Assembly (NCBI GenBank): GCA_963756025.1 | Contig: CAVWMF010000001.1 | Coordinates: 62,001-126,000, forward strand | Reading direction: 5' to 3' | From: Bog-473 sp963756025 | Lineage (GTDB): Bacteria > Actinomycetota > Acidimicrobiia > Acidimicrobiales > RAAP-2 | Length of the DNA: 64,000 nucleotides | Part shown: positions 8,462 to 18,668 of the stretch, one piece after another | How positions within the stretch are numbered: the stretch's first letter is position 1 | Layout: each line of letters opens with the position of its first letter | The notes under the pieces: generated by a model | Seen by the model: only the letters and a program-made list of their open reading frames with translations | The model's database searches: none | What the model was told of the DNA's origin: nothing | Position numbers and translations under genes: made by a program

Positions 8462-10085
8462 TCACTTCTTGACGTAGATACCGGCCAGGTTGGATCGGCA
8501 CTGGCCGATGGGCGCGACAACCTTGCCACCCACCACCGACTTGTTGTAGGCGATGATCGACGGCTCGAACTCGATGGGAGTCTCGAGACCCTGGGCCATC
8601 ACGGCTGCGCCCACCTTTTGCATAAGGGGGCCCTGCAGCTTGGGGCTCAGCGACGCGTTGGCCGCTTCGACGTCCGGCGTGAGGGCCAAGTCTTTGGTGC
8701 CCAGGTACTGCGCCGGGAAGCCGCTTGGTTCGAAGACGGCCTCGAACGTGTTCGAGATGTCGGGCCCGTTGGTCAGGTCCTCGCTCAGCAGGGCATCGCC
8801 TTCCTTGTGGAGGTAGACGTCCACCAGAATGTCGCTCCCGGGGATCAGCTGGATGCTGGCTTTGAAGCCGGCGGCGGCCATCTCGCTCTGAATGACGGTG
8901 GCCAGGCGCTGGAACGTGGTGTCGTTCGCCGGCACATCGAGCTTGAAGGAGATGCCATGGGGAAATCCGGCGGCGGCCAGCATGGCCTTGGCCTTCTTGG
9001 GGTCGTAGACGTACTTGTTGCCGACCTGCTTGTTGTAGCCCGGTGAATTCGAGGGGAAGGGCTGATAGGCGGGCCTCCCGACACCGGCGTAAACGACCTT
9101 GTTGATGGCCGCCCGGTCGATGGCGTATTCGAGGGCGGCACGGACCTTGACGTTGTTGAAGGGGCCGCGGTCGTTGCGTGTCTCGAGCACCGAGTAGTCG
9201 TAGGACTGGGTGATCGAAGTGCCGATGCTGGGATTGTTCTTCACCTCGGCGTACTGCTGGGGGTCGAGGGAGATCATGTCCACGGCGCCCGAGGTGATGG
9301 CGCTGACGGCTTGGGGCCCGGTGCTGACTTCAACGAAGTCCACCGCGCCGAGCGGGTAGGCCTTGGAGTCCCAATACTTCGGGTTCTTGACCAACTCGAT
9401 CGAGGATCCGGGCTGATAGCTCTTGAGGACGTAGGGACCAGAGCCGACCGGGAGTCGTGGCGGCGTTGGCGAAGCTCGAAGGGGGGTAGACCATGCCGTC
9501 GATGTAGGTCGCGGCCCAGAGGAAGTCGCCCGCTGTCGGCCGGTTGAGTTGGACGACCAAGGTGTCGGGGTCGGGCGTGGTCATCGACGCGATGGCGGAC
9601 AGCGAGCTCCGTAGTGGGCTCTTCTTCGTGTTGAGCAGGCTGTCCATGACATCGGTGGAGGTCACCGGTTCCCCGTTGGAGAAGACCATGTTGGGCCGGA
9701 TGTGCAGCGTTACTGTCGACGAATTGTTGGAGACGGTCCAACTCTGGGCGACGCCACCGCTGATGTTGTACTGGCCGGGAGCCGTGACCGACTGGTAGAT
9801 GTTCGACATCACTGTGTAGCCGCAGTCGTTGACCGAGGTGCTGGGGTCGAAGTTCGTAAACTCGTTATTGATGTCAAATCCGTATTTCAACACGCCGCTC
9901 GTGTCGTTGTTGGAGGCGGCACCCGCTCCCTGACTGCTCAGACTGGCTGCGGCCAGAGGTCCGAGGAGCGCCGCCGCAGCTGTTCCGGCGAGTATTGCCC
10001 GTCGTCCACCCAGGCGGGACCTTCGCGAAGGCTTCCGCCGATCCTTGCGTGTCCGCTGACTCTGTGATGCTTCGAACGAGCCCAT
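8462..10085 (-). CDS. peptide ABC transporter substrate-binding protein (one frameshift)
   Basis: A family 5 extracellular solute-binding protein of about 540 residues in two frames. Frame one, from ATG 10085 after AAGGGGGC, carries a signal peptide (basic RRSRLGGRRAIL, then an Ala-rich core ending in QGAGA) and the start of the mature protein as far as SSFANAATT. A single extra base in the ccggg run at 9448-9452 shifts the frame; reading resumes as VGSGPYVLKSYQPG and continues to YVKK at 8462. The joined product is full length with no missing segment, so a sequence error is likelier than decay. No lipobox Cys is seen; the twin Arg suggests Tat export. First gene of the importer operon. Confidence 0.85.
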
Positions 10086-10191
10086 CCGTGTCGCCCCCTT
10101 ATGACAATGTTCGAGTCGCTGGCTTCGGCACGCCGTCGGCGCCCGTCGCGGACGCCTTCTGGGTGACACGAGAGTCAGCTTCGAGCGGCAG

Positions 10192-10197
10192 ACTATA
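10192..10197 (-). promoter_or_regulatory. -10 box TATAGT of the peptide importer operon
   Basis: TATAGT on the minus strand lies about 107 bases before the start of the binding-protein gene, in the 176-base gap after the GMC gene. It is the best -10 match there; no clear -35 accompanies it, so the assignment is tentative. Confidence 0.4.
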
Positions 10198-10261
10198 CCC
10201 AGTCGACCCCGAATCCCGCACATCACGGGGCACCCGGGGAGCGCCGATCTCCTCGGTGCCT

Positions 10262-11926
10262 TCACATGGTGAGCGCCCGGGAGTTCCGGATCGACAGGGC
10301 GACGAGCGTCAGGGTGGGTCCGTACCCGGATCCGGTGGGAAACGGGGAGGAGTCGCAGACCACGACGTTGGGCACGTCGTGGAGGCGTCCCCACTCGTCA
10401 CAGACCGAGGTCGCGGGATCGGTGCCCATACGCGCCGTCCCCACCACGTGGCGGGAGGCGGGAATGCTCGAGCTCTTGAACGATCCCTGGCGGAATTCCT
10501 CCCCCACGTGGGGAGAGGTGGCCGTGCGTGACCAGAGAGCCCCCGCCTCGTTCAGGATGCCTTCGAGTTTGGGGCCGTAGTAGGCGGACGCAGCGATTTC
10601 GTGCCGGTGAGGCTTGTAGGTGATGCGTGCCACAGGGAGCCCGTGGATGTCACGGATACCGGGGTCGAGGTCGATCCGGTTGGTCGACTGCGGCATGTCC
10701 TCACCCTGCATGGTGAATCCGACCATGTGATCGCGCATGGGCGATGCGCGCATCATGTCCTTGTGCTCGGGTCCCCAGGGGTAGAACTTCGATTCGAGCA
10801 TCGGGTGTGCTGCCGCGCCATGCTCCACCAGTCCGCCCTTGAACCAGGGCAGGCCTGCCGTCGCCGCGGCGGCACGGGACTCGTTGTTGACGAGAATGAA
10901 GTCATCTTGGAGGTGCGTCACCGAGCGACCCTTGTGGGCGTGGAGACGCATCGGCAGCTGCCCGAACGTAAGGGTTTGGAAGTGGTACATGAGGTTGCGC
11001 CCGATTTCGGGATGCTCCAGGCCCGACAGGAGCAGGAGGCGCGGTGTCTCGGTGGCCCCGGCCGCCACCACGACATGACCCGCCGTTTCGACATGGTGTT
11101 CACCCGCGGCGTCGATCCACTCCACGCCGGTGGCCTTGCCGTTCTCCACCAGGATCCTCGAAACCATCGATTCGGGCCGCAGTTCCGCCTTCCCGCTCAT
11201 GAGGGCGCGCCGCAGCGAGGCCACCGGGTCGCCCTTGGCATGAATGGGGCAGCCGAAATAGGCGCAGAATCCGCAGTTGTTGCAGGCCGGGCGGTCGTCA
11301 TAGGGGACAGAATTGCAGGCCGTGGGCCCCGGGTAGGGGTGGTAGCCCAACCGTTCGGCGGCCGCGGTGGTGACGACGGCGCAGTACATCGGCGCACCCG
11401 GCGGCATCGGGTAGGGCTCGTCGCGCGGTGCGGCGAAGGGATTGGCCCCGGCCTCACCGGCTACCCCGATCAGCCGTTCGGCCTCTGCGTAATAGGGCTT
11501 GAGATCGTCGTAGCCGATCGGCCAATCGACGAGGCTCGCCCCTTCGATCGGTCCGAGGTCCGAGAGCACCCGGAAATCGTCCTCGCGAAAGCGCGGCACC
11601 TTGCCGTCCGCATGGGTGCCGCCACCGCCGACGGTCGCCGGCAGGTTGTTCACCTCGCCGACGTGCGTTCGATCACCGTCGGCCGCAGTGACACGGAACG
11701 TCCTCGGCTCCAGCCACGGATCCGGGCCGAGGAAGTGACGGCTCCAGTACTTGATCTCGTCGTTGGAGAATTCGTAGAGCAACTCGGAGGGCTTCTCCGT
11801 GTTGACCAGAAAGTTCTTCCCCCGCTCGAAGATGAGAACCGACCAACCGGCCGCCGTGAGGACATCGGCGGCGGTGGACCCTCCGGGACCGGAGCCGACG
11901 ATGATGGCATCGAAGTCACGACTCAC
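10262..11926 (-). CDS. GMC family FAD-dependent oxidoreductase
   Basis: A 554-residue flavoprotein that probably oxidises an alcohol or sugar. The N-terminus has the dinucleotide-binding motif DAIIVGSGPGGSTAAD, and the C-terminal GMC domain has HVVGTARMGTDP and PTGSGYGPTLT. A Cys-rich insert, CNNCGFCAYFGC, is typical of gluconate/fructose dehydrogenase-like large subunits. GTG 11926 overlaps the stop of the upstream small-subunit gene by 4 bases (GTGA), which fixes the start over longer alternatives. The two genes thus form a dehydrogenase pair; the third, haem-containing subunit of classical enzymes is absent here. Substrate unknown. Confidence 0.88.
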   Translation of the reverse strand: MSRDFDAIIVGSGPGGSTAADVLTAAGWSVLIFERGKNFLVNTEKPSELLYEFSNDEIKYWSRHFLGPDPWLEPRTFRVTAADGDRTHVGEVNNLPATVGGGGTHADGKVPRFREDDFRVLSDLGPIEGASLVDWPIGYDDLKPYYAEAERLIGVAGEAGANPFAAPRDEPYPMPPGAPMYCAVVTTAAAERLGYHPYPGPTACNSVPYDDRPACNNCGFCAYFGCPIHAKGDPVASLRRALMSGKAELRPESMVSRILVENGKATGVEWIDAAGEHHVETAGHVVVAAGATETPRLLLLSGLEHPEIGRNLMYHFQTLTFGQLPMRLHAHKGRSVTHLQDDFILVNNESRAAAATAGLPWFKGGLVEHGAAAHPMLESKFYPWGPEHKDMMRASPMRDHMVGFTMQGEDMPQSTNRIDLDPGIRDIHGLPVARITYKPHRHEIAASAYYGPKLEGILNEAGALWSRTATSPHVGEEFRQGSFKSSSIPASRHVVGTARMGTDPATSVCDEWGRLHDVPNVVVCDSSPFPTGSGYGPTLTLVALSIRNSRALTM

Positions 11927-12483
11927 GGTTGGCTGACCTCCTCGTCGGTATAACCCCTGGGTTGGACGTCGCCGGCAAAATCGATGTACCGCCATCCGAC
12001 CGTGTCGCGATTCCCGAGATATTCGGGTGCGCCGTACATTCCCTCACAGGCGTGCTCGTGCAGGAGCTCGAGGAACCCCTCGTTCGCTCGCAGTCGTGTG
12101 TCCTGCTCCTCGGGGGAGAGATCGACGAAGTCGTCTCCCAACGCGGCGATGCCGACACGGTACTGCTCCTGGAGCCCCACCACGGGTCCCAGCCGCTCGC
12201 GTTCGGGAAGGCCGAGCGAACCTTCGATCCGGGTCCGCCACGCCAGCTCGTCCCGGGAGTTGAGACGGTGGAACGTCGCGAATCGCGGATCTCCGCCGAA
12301 ACGTCCCGAGAAGGGGCCGCCGGCCCAGATGAGTGGTGGGTCACTGGCGAATGCGCCGAGGAAGCCGTCGATGAAGTCCACGACGCCGGCTTCGGTGGCG
12401 CCGGGGTCCTGATCGGTGGGGATCAGTCGGGCACACGCCGCCTGCACGATCGCGTATTGGTTCTCGTCGAAGAATCGGGCCAC
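11923..12483 (-). CDS. gluconate 2-dehydrogenase subunit 3 family protein
   Basis: A 186-residue small subunit that in known enzymes accompanies the GMC flavoprotein subunit. The family features seen are the N-terminal FFDENQYAIVQAACARLIP and a helical core ending in VGWRYIDFAGDVQPRGY. It lacks the Tat signal common in secreted relatives, so this version may stay in the cytoplasm. GTG 12483 lies 5 bases after a TACACT box, consistent with a leaderless transcript. The downstream GMC gene overlaps by 4 bases. Confidence 0.82.
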   Translation of the reverse strand: MARFFDENQYAIVQAACARLIPTDQDPGATEAGVVDFIDGFLGAFASDPPLIWAGGPFSGRFGGDPRFATFHRLNSRDELAWRTRIEGSLGLPERERLGPVVGLQEQYRVGIAALGDDFVDLSPEEQDTRLRANEGFLELLHEHACEGMYGAPEYLGNRDTVGWRYIDFAGDVQPRGYTDEEVSQP

Positions 12484-12488
12484 GGCCG

Positions 12489-12494
12489 AGTGTA
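12489..12494 (-). promoter_or_regulatory. -10 box TACACT, leaderless start of the dehydrogenase pair
   Basis: On the minus strand TACACT ends 5 bases before GTG 12483, with no ribosome binding site between. It fits the TANNNT pattern repeated through this window. Confidence 0.55.
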
Positions 12495-12595
12495 CGTCGG
12501 CACCTCTGGACCGGGTGGTCCATCGATGGCGACGGAGGCGGTGCGGTCGTCCGATGAGCTCGTCACGGAGTCCGGTATCGCGCGAGGGTGGGGGA

Positions 12596-13262
12596 GTGGA
12601 GAGCGACCGGACAGACGTCGAACTGGAGAAGACGGGTGGCGGCCGAAGCTGCTGCCGCGTTGGTCGAAGACGGCATGGTCGTCGGCCTGGGGACGGGGAC
12701 GACGGTGGCGTATCTCCTGCCGGCGCTGGGTCGTCGCCACCTCGACATCTCGTGCGTCGCCACGTCCCCGGCGACCGAGAAGCTGGCCCGGGCCGAGGGC
12801 ATCGTGGTCGGGCCGTTCGAGGGGATCTCCCGGCTCGACATGGCCATCGACGGCGCAGACCAGGTGGATCCGGCCGGATGGCTCGTCAAGGGCGGCGGCG
12901 GTGCCCACACGAGGGAGAAGATCGTCGCCGCCGCGGCAGACCAATTCGTGGTGATCGTCTCGTCGAACAAGGTGGTCCGGCGCCTGGCGCCACCCGTTCC
13001 GCTCGAGCTTCTGGCGTTCGGGCTCGACGCCACCCTGCGCTCCCTCGCCACGACGGTGGTCCGCCACGCGCCGGAGAGTCCCGACGGTGGCGTCCTGGCC
13101 GATTACCACGGCGAGTTCGAAGACCCCGCACTCCTCGCCACGATGCTGGGTGCCACCGCCGGGATCGTGGAGCACGGGCTCTTTCCCCCGGCCATGGTGT
13201 CCCGGGTTCTCGTCGGTCGGGGCGACCGGGTCGAGACGCTAGACCTGCACGGGCTGAGCCGC
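12596..13262 (+). CDS. rpiA: ribose-5-phosphate isomerase A (frame disturbed at both ends)
   Basis: Interconverts ribose 5-phosphate and ribulose 5-phosphate in the pentose phosphate pathway. Family motifs seen: VGLGTGTT, the DGADQVD active-site segment, KGGGGAHTREKI and SSNKVV. The natural N-terminus appears to be GTG 12596 (VESDRTDVELEK), joined to the main frame by a one-base slip near 12632-12637 in a ggg run; in the main frame the first possible start is GTG 12588. At the C-terminus the protein should end near LVGRGDRVETL (about 13262), but the frame stays open to 13835 through the antisense P450 gene, which suggests a second indel. Length otherwise fits RpiA (about 220 residues). Confidence 0.78.
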
Positions 13263-13268
13263 TGCGGA

Positions 13269-14496
13269 CTACGCCGCCGTAAAGGTGACCGGCAGAGCCG
13301 TCGGCGAGCGGAACACCTGCCCGCGGATGTGCGGGTCCATGTCGCCCGGGTTGAGGGCCAGGTTCGGCAACCGGTCGAGCACGCGGTTGACGAGAGCGCG
13401 TGTCTCGAGGCGGGCCAGATGCATGCCCAGGCACATGTGGGGTCCGTGGGCGAACGCAATGTGGGGGATGGCCGGTCGGAAGATGTCGAAGACTTCCGGG
13501 TTCTCCCAGCGGCTCTCGTCGTGATTGGCCGAACCGATATTGGGCGAGATGCTCGCGCCGGCGCCAAGCGTCACACCGCCGATCTCGACCTCGCACGTGG
13601 TCATGCGATTGATGGACAAGAGCGGCGGTTCGAAGCGCAGGGCCTCCTCGATCGCCTGCGGCAGCAGGGACCGGTCATTGCGAACGGCCTCGAGCTGGTC
13701 CGTGTGGGTGAGGAGCAGGTAGAGGAGGTTGCCCGAGGAGCGGTAGGTCGTCTCGGCTCCCGGCAGGCAGCAGCAGACGCAGGAACGAATAGATCGCCTC
13801 GTCCGTCAGCCGCTCACCGTCGACCTCGGCCATGACCAGATCGCTGATCACGTCTTCTTTGGGCTCCTCCCGCCGCAGTGCGACGAATTCGGCGAAGTAG
13901 TTGCGGAGGGCCTCTGACGCGGCCACTCCCCGGTCGATGTCGCCGCCGAGGGAGATGAGCTCGACGGACCAGCGCTGGAATTGCGCGAAGTCCTCCTCGG
14001 GGAGCCCGAGCAGGCGTGCGATCACGCGCACCGGGAACTCGAACGTCAGCTGGCGGACCAGATCGGCCTCGCCGTCAGCGATGAAGCGATCGATCAACTC
14101 GTCGATGATCGGTCCGATGAACTCGGGCTCCCACCGCGCCAGCGACTTCTCCCGGAAGGCGTGGGCGACCAGGTTGCGGTGCCCCCGGTGCTCCGGGTCG
14201 TCCATCCCCAGGATCATGTGACCCATGACCATGCCGATCGTGACGTCGTAGCCCGTGGAGGTGAACGTCTTGGCATCGCGGAGGATCCGCGAGCAGTCGT
14301 CGTAGCGGAAGGCATTCCACTCGGGTTCGCCCTCGAGTCCCTCGGGGAGGAAGTCCATCGACATGAGGCGGCCCTTCCACACCGGCGTCGTCCGCCGCTT
14401 CTCTGCGAAGTCCGGGTAGGGGTCTCGAGTGTCCCCGGAGACGACGTCGACAAAGGCGGCGAAGGGGTCGTATTCGTGCTCCTGGGTCTCAGCCAT
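13269..14496 (-). CDS. cytochrome P450 (one frameshift)
   Basis: A soluble bacterial P450 monooxygenase of about 408 residues, in two frames. ATG 14496 follows AAAAAGGG. The N-terminal frame runs to the I-helix, where LLPAG should continue as AETT; one extra base at about 13756-13761 shifts it. In the next frame follow GAETTYRSSGNLLYLLL, the K-helix EEALR and the haem loop FAHGPHMCLG with the axial Cys, ending at 13269. All key elements are intact once the break is closed. No ferredoxin or reductase gene is adjacent. It may be functionally linked with the divergent haloalkane dehalogenase. Substrate unknown. Confidence 0.88.
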
Positions 14497-14591
14497 GGAC
14501 CCTTTTTACACCGGGAGCGCCGGCGATGTGACGGCGGCCGCCCGTTCGTGGGTGGCGGGCCACGCTCGACGACGTCGACCCGGCTGAGGCG

Positions 14592-14597
14592 TAGGCT
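14592..14597 (+). promoter_or_regulatory. -10 box TAGGCT before the haloalkane dehalogenase gene
   Basis: TAGGCT lies 9 bases before ATG 14607 and no ribosome binding site lies between, so a leaderless or near-leaderless transcript is likely. Confidence 0.5.
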
Positions 14598-14606
14598 CCG
14601 GCCGGC

Positions 14607-15518
14607 ATGAAGACATTGCGTACCCCCGATGAATGTTTCGCCGCACTGCCGGGCTTCGACTACGCCCCGCAGTACGAGGAAGTGGATGACGGGGAAGGAG
14701 GCTCCCTGCGCATCCACTACGTGCGCGAAGGTGACCCTGCTGCCCCCGTCGTCCTGTTGCTGCACGGTGAGCCCTCGTGGTCGTATCTCTACCGCACGAT
14801 GATCCCGGTGCTGACCGGAGCAGGTTTGCAGATCGTGGCCCCGGATCTCGTGGGTTTCGGACGATCGGACAAACCGGCAGCGCGTAGTGACTACACCTAC
14901 GCCCGACATGTCGAGTGGATGCGCTCGTTCCTCTTCGATCGTCTGGACCTCACCGGGATCACCTTGGTCTGCCAGGACTGGGGAGGGCTCATCGGGCTCC
15001 GGCTCGTCGGCGAGCATCCCGATCGCTTTGCCCGCGTGGTCGCGGCCAACACCTTCCTCCCCACCGGCGACGTGTCGCCTGGTGAGGCCTTCTTCAATTG
15101 GCAGCGTTTCTCCCAGGAGGTGGAGGTTTTTCCGACGGGCTTCATCGTCAACTCCGGCTGCGTCACCGTCCTGGCGCCAGAGGTGCAGGCCGCCTATGAC
15201 GCGCCCTTCCCCGACGAGTCGTTCAAAGCCGGTGCGCGTGCCTTCCCCATGCTGGTGCCGTCGAGCCCCGACGACCCTGCGCACGATGCGAACGTGGCAG
15301 CCTGGAAAGGTCTCGCCGCGTACGTCCGCCCTTTCCTGACGGCATTCGGGGACGCGGACCCGATCACCCGGGGGGCGCACCGCGCCCTCCAAGAAGGCGT
15401 CGCGGGCGCCCAGGGCCAGCCGCATACGACCATCATCGGTGGCGGCCATTTCCTGCAGGAGGACTGCGGCGAAGAGTTGGCGCGGGTCGTGGTCGATTTC
15501 GTCGCGGCATCGACATAG
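14607..15518 (+). CDS. haloalkane dehalogenase-like alpha/beta hydrolase
   Basis: A 303-residue hydrolase resembling haloalkane dehalogenases, which replace a halogen on an alkyl carbon with hydroxyl. Seen: HGEPSWSYLYR after the oxyanion strand, the nucleophile elbow VCQDWGGLIGL where Asp replaces Ser and the following Trp is the halide-binding residue, FFNWQRF with a candidate second halide-binding Trp, the acid in FGDADPI, and the catalytic His in GGHFLQED. The Asp nucleophile with adjacent Trp argues for dehalogenase over esterase. It diverges from the P450 gene. Epoxide hydrolases also use an Asp nucleophile and remain an alternative. Confidence 0.85.
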   Translation: MKTLRTPDECFAALPGFDYAPQYEEVDDGEGGSLRIHYVREGDPAAPVVLLLHGEPSWSYLYRTMIPVLTGAGLQIVAPDLVGFGRSDKPAARSDYTYARHVEWMRSFLFDRLDLTGITLVCQDWGGLIGLRLVGEHPDRFARVVAANTFLPTGDVSPGEAFFNWQRFSQEVEVFPTGFIVNSGCVTVLAPEVQAAYDAPFPDESFKAGARAFPMLVPSSPDDPAHDANVAAWKGLAAYVRPFLTAFGDADPITRGAHRALQEGVAGAQGQPHTTIIGGGHFLQEDCGEELARVVVDFVAAST

Positions 15519-15572
15519 CTCGCTCTGCGTCGACGGGCCGTCAATCGACGACGGCTCGGACGAGTGCCGGCT

Positions 15573-16622
15573 CTAGTCGCGGGGCGATTGCAGCATCATC
15601 CGGCTCGAGAGTCGCACGGCGAGACCGCAGAGCACGACGGCAAAGAGGGCCAACGCACCGATCTCGGGCAGCACCGTCGTGAAGGTGGCGTGGTGGTAGA
15701 TCAGCCTGATGAAGGCATCCATGGCCCATGCCTGGGGCACGGCGTGGCCGACGGTGCGCACGGTGCTGCCCACGACGTCGAGCGGATAGACGCAACCACC
15801 GAGCATGCCGGCGGCGATACCGACGACGACCGCCGTGGCGATGGCCTGCTCTTCGCTGCGGGCCCATGTCCCGATGAGGACCGATGCGCCCGACAGGGCC
15901 AGAGCCAGGAGCGCGATGACGGTACCCACGGCAATGGGATCACCCCAGTGCACGCCGAAGAGGACCCGGCCCAGCACGAGCAGGCCGATCGACTGCGCCG
16001 CGGCGACGACGAGAAGGCTGAGGACTTGGGCGGCGACGATGGACCGCTGCCGCACCGGAGCTGCGGCCAACCGACGCAGGATGCCGAGGCGCCGTGACGC
16101 AACGAGGCCCGACGAGAGGACGAGCACGGTGATGCCCATGAACAGCACGAGATCGGCGGGTGCCACGTAGGAAAACGGGCTGAACGGGGCGGGCGTGTGG
16201 GTGTGCGCCAACACGGTGTCGGTGACGTGGGCCGAGGATCCCTCTGCGGCGATCAGGTCCAGCAGGGCCACGACATCGGTGCGCGCCTGCACGGCATCAG
16301 TCGTGGCTGACTGCGAGACGAAGTCGACGCGGATGGAATTCGGCTTGGCCGGGAGGCCCACCAGGCCGGCCACGACCCGTCCACGCAGTATGTCGTCGCT
16401 CAGCGCGGCGCGGTTCGGTTCGATCCTGACCTTGACCCCGGCCGTGTGCCGCACCAATTCGAGCAGACGCGGTGAAGGGTTGACGAGGCCGACGGGCTCC
16501 CTGGGGCTTCCGGCCAGGAGCCCGGTGACAAGGATGAAGAGGAGCGGGAACAGCGTGGCCAACGCGAGCAGCCGCCGATCACCGATGATGCGTCGGACGT
16601 TGACCCGCAAGATCGCGATCAC
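15573..16622 (-). CDS. ABC-2 type exporter permease (second subunit)
   Basis: A 349-residue membrane protein: a first helix LLALATLFPLLFILVTGLL, a large extracytoplasmic loop, then five C-terminal helices (for example LVLFMGITVLVLSSGLVASRR). This is the ABC-2/DrrB-like layout. GTG 16622 overlaps the stop of the preceding permease gene by 4 bases (GTGA), so the start is well fixed although the frame is open far upstream. With the ATPase at 17744-18661 and the first permease it forms a complete heterodimeric exporter of drugs, lipids or polysaccharide. Cargo unknown. Confidence 0.85.
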   Translation of the reverse strand: MIAILRVNVRRIIGDRRLLALATLFPLLFILVTGLLAGSPREPVGLVNPSPRLLELVRHTAGVKVRIEPNRAALSDDILRGRVVAGLVGLPAKPNSIRVDFVSQSATTDAVQARTDVVALLDLIAAEGSSAHVTDTVLAHTHTPAPFSPFSYVAPADLVLFMGITVLVLSSGLVASRRLGILRRLAAAPVRQRSIVAAQVLSLLVVAAAQSIGLLVLGRVLFGVHWGDPIAVGTVIALLALALSGASVLIGTWARSEEQAIATAVVVGIAAGMLGGCVYPLDVVGSTVRTVGHAVPQAWAMDAFIRLIYHHATFTTVLPEIGALALFAVVLCGLAVRLSSRMMLQSPRD

Positions 16623-17747
16623 GGCTGCACCATTCGCCGCACGCGGGTCATGGCGAGCCCGAACGAGACGACCGCGATGAGGCAGAGCACGAGGAACGGC
16701 CCGATAACAGAGCCGGCTGATTCGTGCAGCAACGCGAGGCGCCCGAAGCCGACCAGGGCCCACCCGTTCGGGGTGCCGAGACCCAGGATCTGGAGAACCC
16801 GGGGCAACGATCCCGGCGGGAGGAGATTGCCACCGACCAGGGAGAGGAACAGACCGACGATCAGCGCGACCCCGAAAGCCTCCTGCTCGTTCCGGGCCAG
16901 TGAAGTGAGGAAGGCACCCAATCCGCACATGGCCGCCGCCGCACCGATCGAGAGCAGCAGCACACCCAACGGCGCGCCCCAATCGGCGCCGAAGATGAAC
17001 GTCGTCGCTCCCCAGACCACCAGAATGCTGACGAGGCCCGTGATGAAGATGGCCAGCATCTTGCCGATGACGATCCGCGTCGGTCGTATCGGCGCCGCCG
17101 CGATCCGCACCAACGTGCCACCGGACCGTTCGAGCATCAGCGAACGCATGCCGAGACCTCCGCCGATGAAGAGGAAGATGACCGCGATCGAGGGGGCGAA
17201 GTAGTCGAGGATGCCTCGACTGGCATTGCCGAGGCTCGTCGTCTGCACGCTGATGGAGGCGAACAGCGGGGCCGACCCTGGTCGGAGGTGTCCGGCGTAC
17301 AGCCGACTGGCCAGGCCGGCGGCGAGCGATTCGGCCCATTCCTCGCCCGTCAGCGAGGAGGCCCGACTGACCACGTCGAAGCCGGGGGAGTGACCGGCAC
17401 CCGGAGCCACTATCGGAATCAACAAGTTGGAAAGATTGTTGTGGGCCCCGTGCAGGATCACCCCGCCGGCCAGCCCGCCGTCGGCGACCTCTTTCCGGAC
17501 CACCTCGGCGTACGGGACGACGCGCACGGTCACGTCGTCCGGAAGCTGCGTCGCATGGGCGGCCGCGGCCACCACCGCCGGCGTGGCGCCGGCCACGCCG
17601 ATGGTGAGATGTCCTTTCGGTGCATCGTGACCGAAGGCGAAGCCCAAGATCGCACGTCAGCACGAGCGGTGCGATGAGACTGGAGATCACAATGGAGCGG
17701 TCCCGCGCCCTCCGGCGCAATTCGTTTGCCGCGATGACCCGGATCAG
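16619..17747 (-). CDS. ABC-2 type exporter permease (first subunit, one frameshift near the N-terminus)
   Basis: Partner permease of the downstream gene. The uninterrupted frame runs from 17647 (GFAFGHDAPKGHL) to 16619, but the first membrane helix (NELRRRARDRSIVISSLIAP) is read in another frame upstream and joins through a one-base slip in the ccc run at about 17641-17647. The natural start then lies at the end of the ATPase gene, possibly CTG 17747 or a mis-sequenced ATG; TTG codons slightly downstream are alternatives. The C-terminal half has the six-helix ABC-2 pattern. Second gene of the ATPase-permease-permease operon. Confidence 0.78.
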
Positions 17748-18661
17748 TCTCGGAGTTCCTTTCCGGTGAGCGCCAGGAACACCCCTTCGAGGTCCGGCGC
17801 AAGGACCTCGACGCTCGTGAGCTCCACACCGAGCCGGCCCGCCTCGCGGACCACGCTCGGCAACACGCCGGCGCCGTGGTCGGTCATGAGCTCGAGGCCT
17901 GCCGCGATCGGACGTACGTCGCTCACCGTGGGCAGGAGGAGGCAGGCGGCGCGCAGGCCGTCGGATGCCGCCTCCCCGAACGTCAGTCGGAGCCGGTCCC
18001 GCCCGCCGTACCGGCGGATCAGGGCCGCAGGTGTGCCTTCGGCAATCAGCCGTCCGTCGTCGATGATCCCGACCCGCCGGCAGAGCCGAGCCGCCTCTTC
18101 CATGTAGTGCGTGGTGTAGAGCACCGCGATCCCGAGTCCCGCCACGGTTTCGAGAATGGCGTGACGGCTCTGGGGGTCGACGCCGACCGTGGGCTCATCG
18201 AGGATCAACAAGCGCGGCCGGTGGAGCAGTCCGGCCGCGATGTTGGCTCGCCGCTTCATGCCCCCCGAGAACGTACCGATCCGCTCTTTCCCGCGGTCGG
18301 CCAACCCGACGAGCGTCAAGGTCTCGCTGATGCGTTGCTCGAGCAGCTCGCCGCTCAACCCATAGAGCTGACCGAAGAATCGGAGGTTCTCCCGGGCGGA
18401 GAGATCCGGGTAGAGGGCGAGGTCCTGCGGGACGTAACCGATGGCCGCCTTGGCCGCGAGCGACCCGCCCGGCTTGCCGTCGACGGTCACCGCTCCGTGG
18501 TCGGCCTCGAGCAGACCGCAGATTATGGCGATCGTGGTTGTCTTCCCGGCGCCGTTGGGCCCGAGCAACCCGTAACACTCGTCGTCCGCCACGGTGAAGG
18601 AGACATCGTCGACGGCCGTGCGGCCACCGAACTGCTTCCGAAGACCCTGACACGCCAGCAC
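17744..18661 (-). CDS. ABC-2 exporter ATP-binding protein
   Basis: A 305-residue ATPase: Walker A GPNGAGKTTT, Q-loop YVPQDLALYPDL, signature FSGGMKRRANIA, Walker B LLILDEPTVGVDP, and switch TTHYMEEA, which is typical of DrrA/CcmA-type exporters. GTG 18661 lies 7 bases after a TAGTGT box; the frame is open far upstream but that part is antisense to the TrmO-like gene. It energises the two permeases that follow directly in the same operon. Confidence 0.9.
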   Translation of the reverse strand: MLACQGLRKQFGGRTAVDDVSFTVADDECYGLLGPNGAGKTTTIAIICGLLEADHGAVTVDGKPGGSLAAKAAIGYVPQDLALYPDLSARENLRFFGQLYGLSGELLEQRISETLTLVGLADRGKERIGTFSGGMKRRANIAAGLLHRPRLLILDEPTVGVDPQSRHAILETVAGLGIAVLYTTHYMEEAARLCRRVGIIDDGRLIAEGTPAALIRRYGGRDRLRLTFGEAASDGLRAACLLLPTVSDVRPIAAGLELMTDHGAGVLPSVVREAGRLGVELTSVEVLAPDLEGVFLALTGKELRD

Positions 18662-18668
18662 GGCTGGG

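Noticed and set aside
13263..13835. Continuation of the rpiA frame for another 190 residues
   Set aside because: RpiA ends near 13262 by family length; the rest is the antisense of the P450 haem-binding region.
15573..17720. A single 715-residue minus-strand protein
   Set aside because: Only its C-terminal half is the ABC-2 permease from GTG 16622; the N-terminal half is a shadow of the neighbouring permease, apart from the first helix that belongs to that gene through a frameshift.
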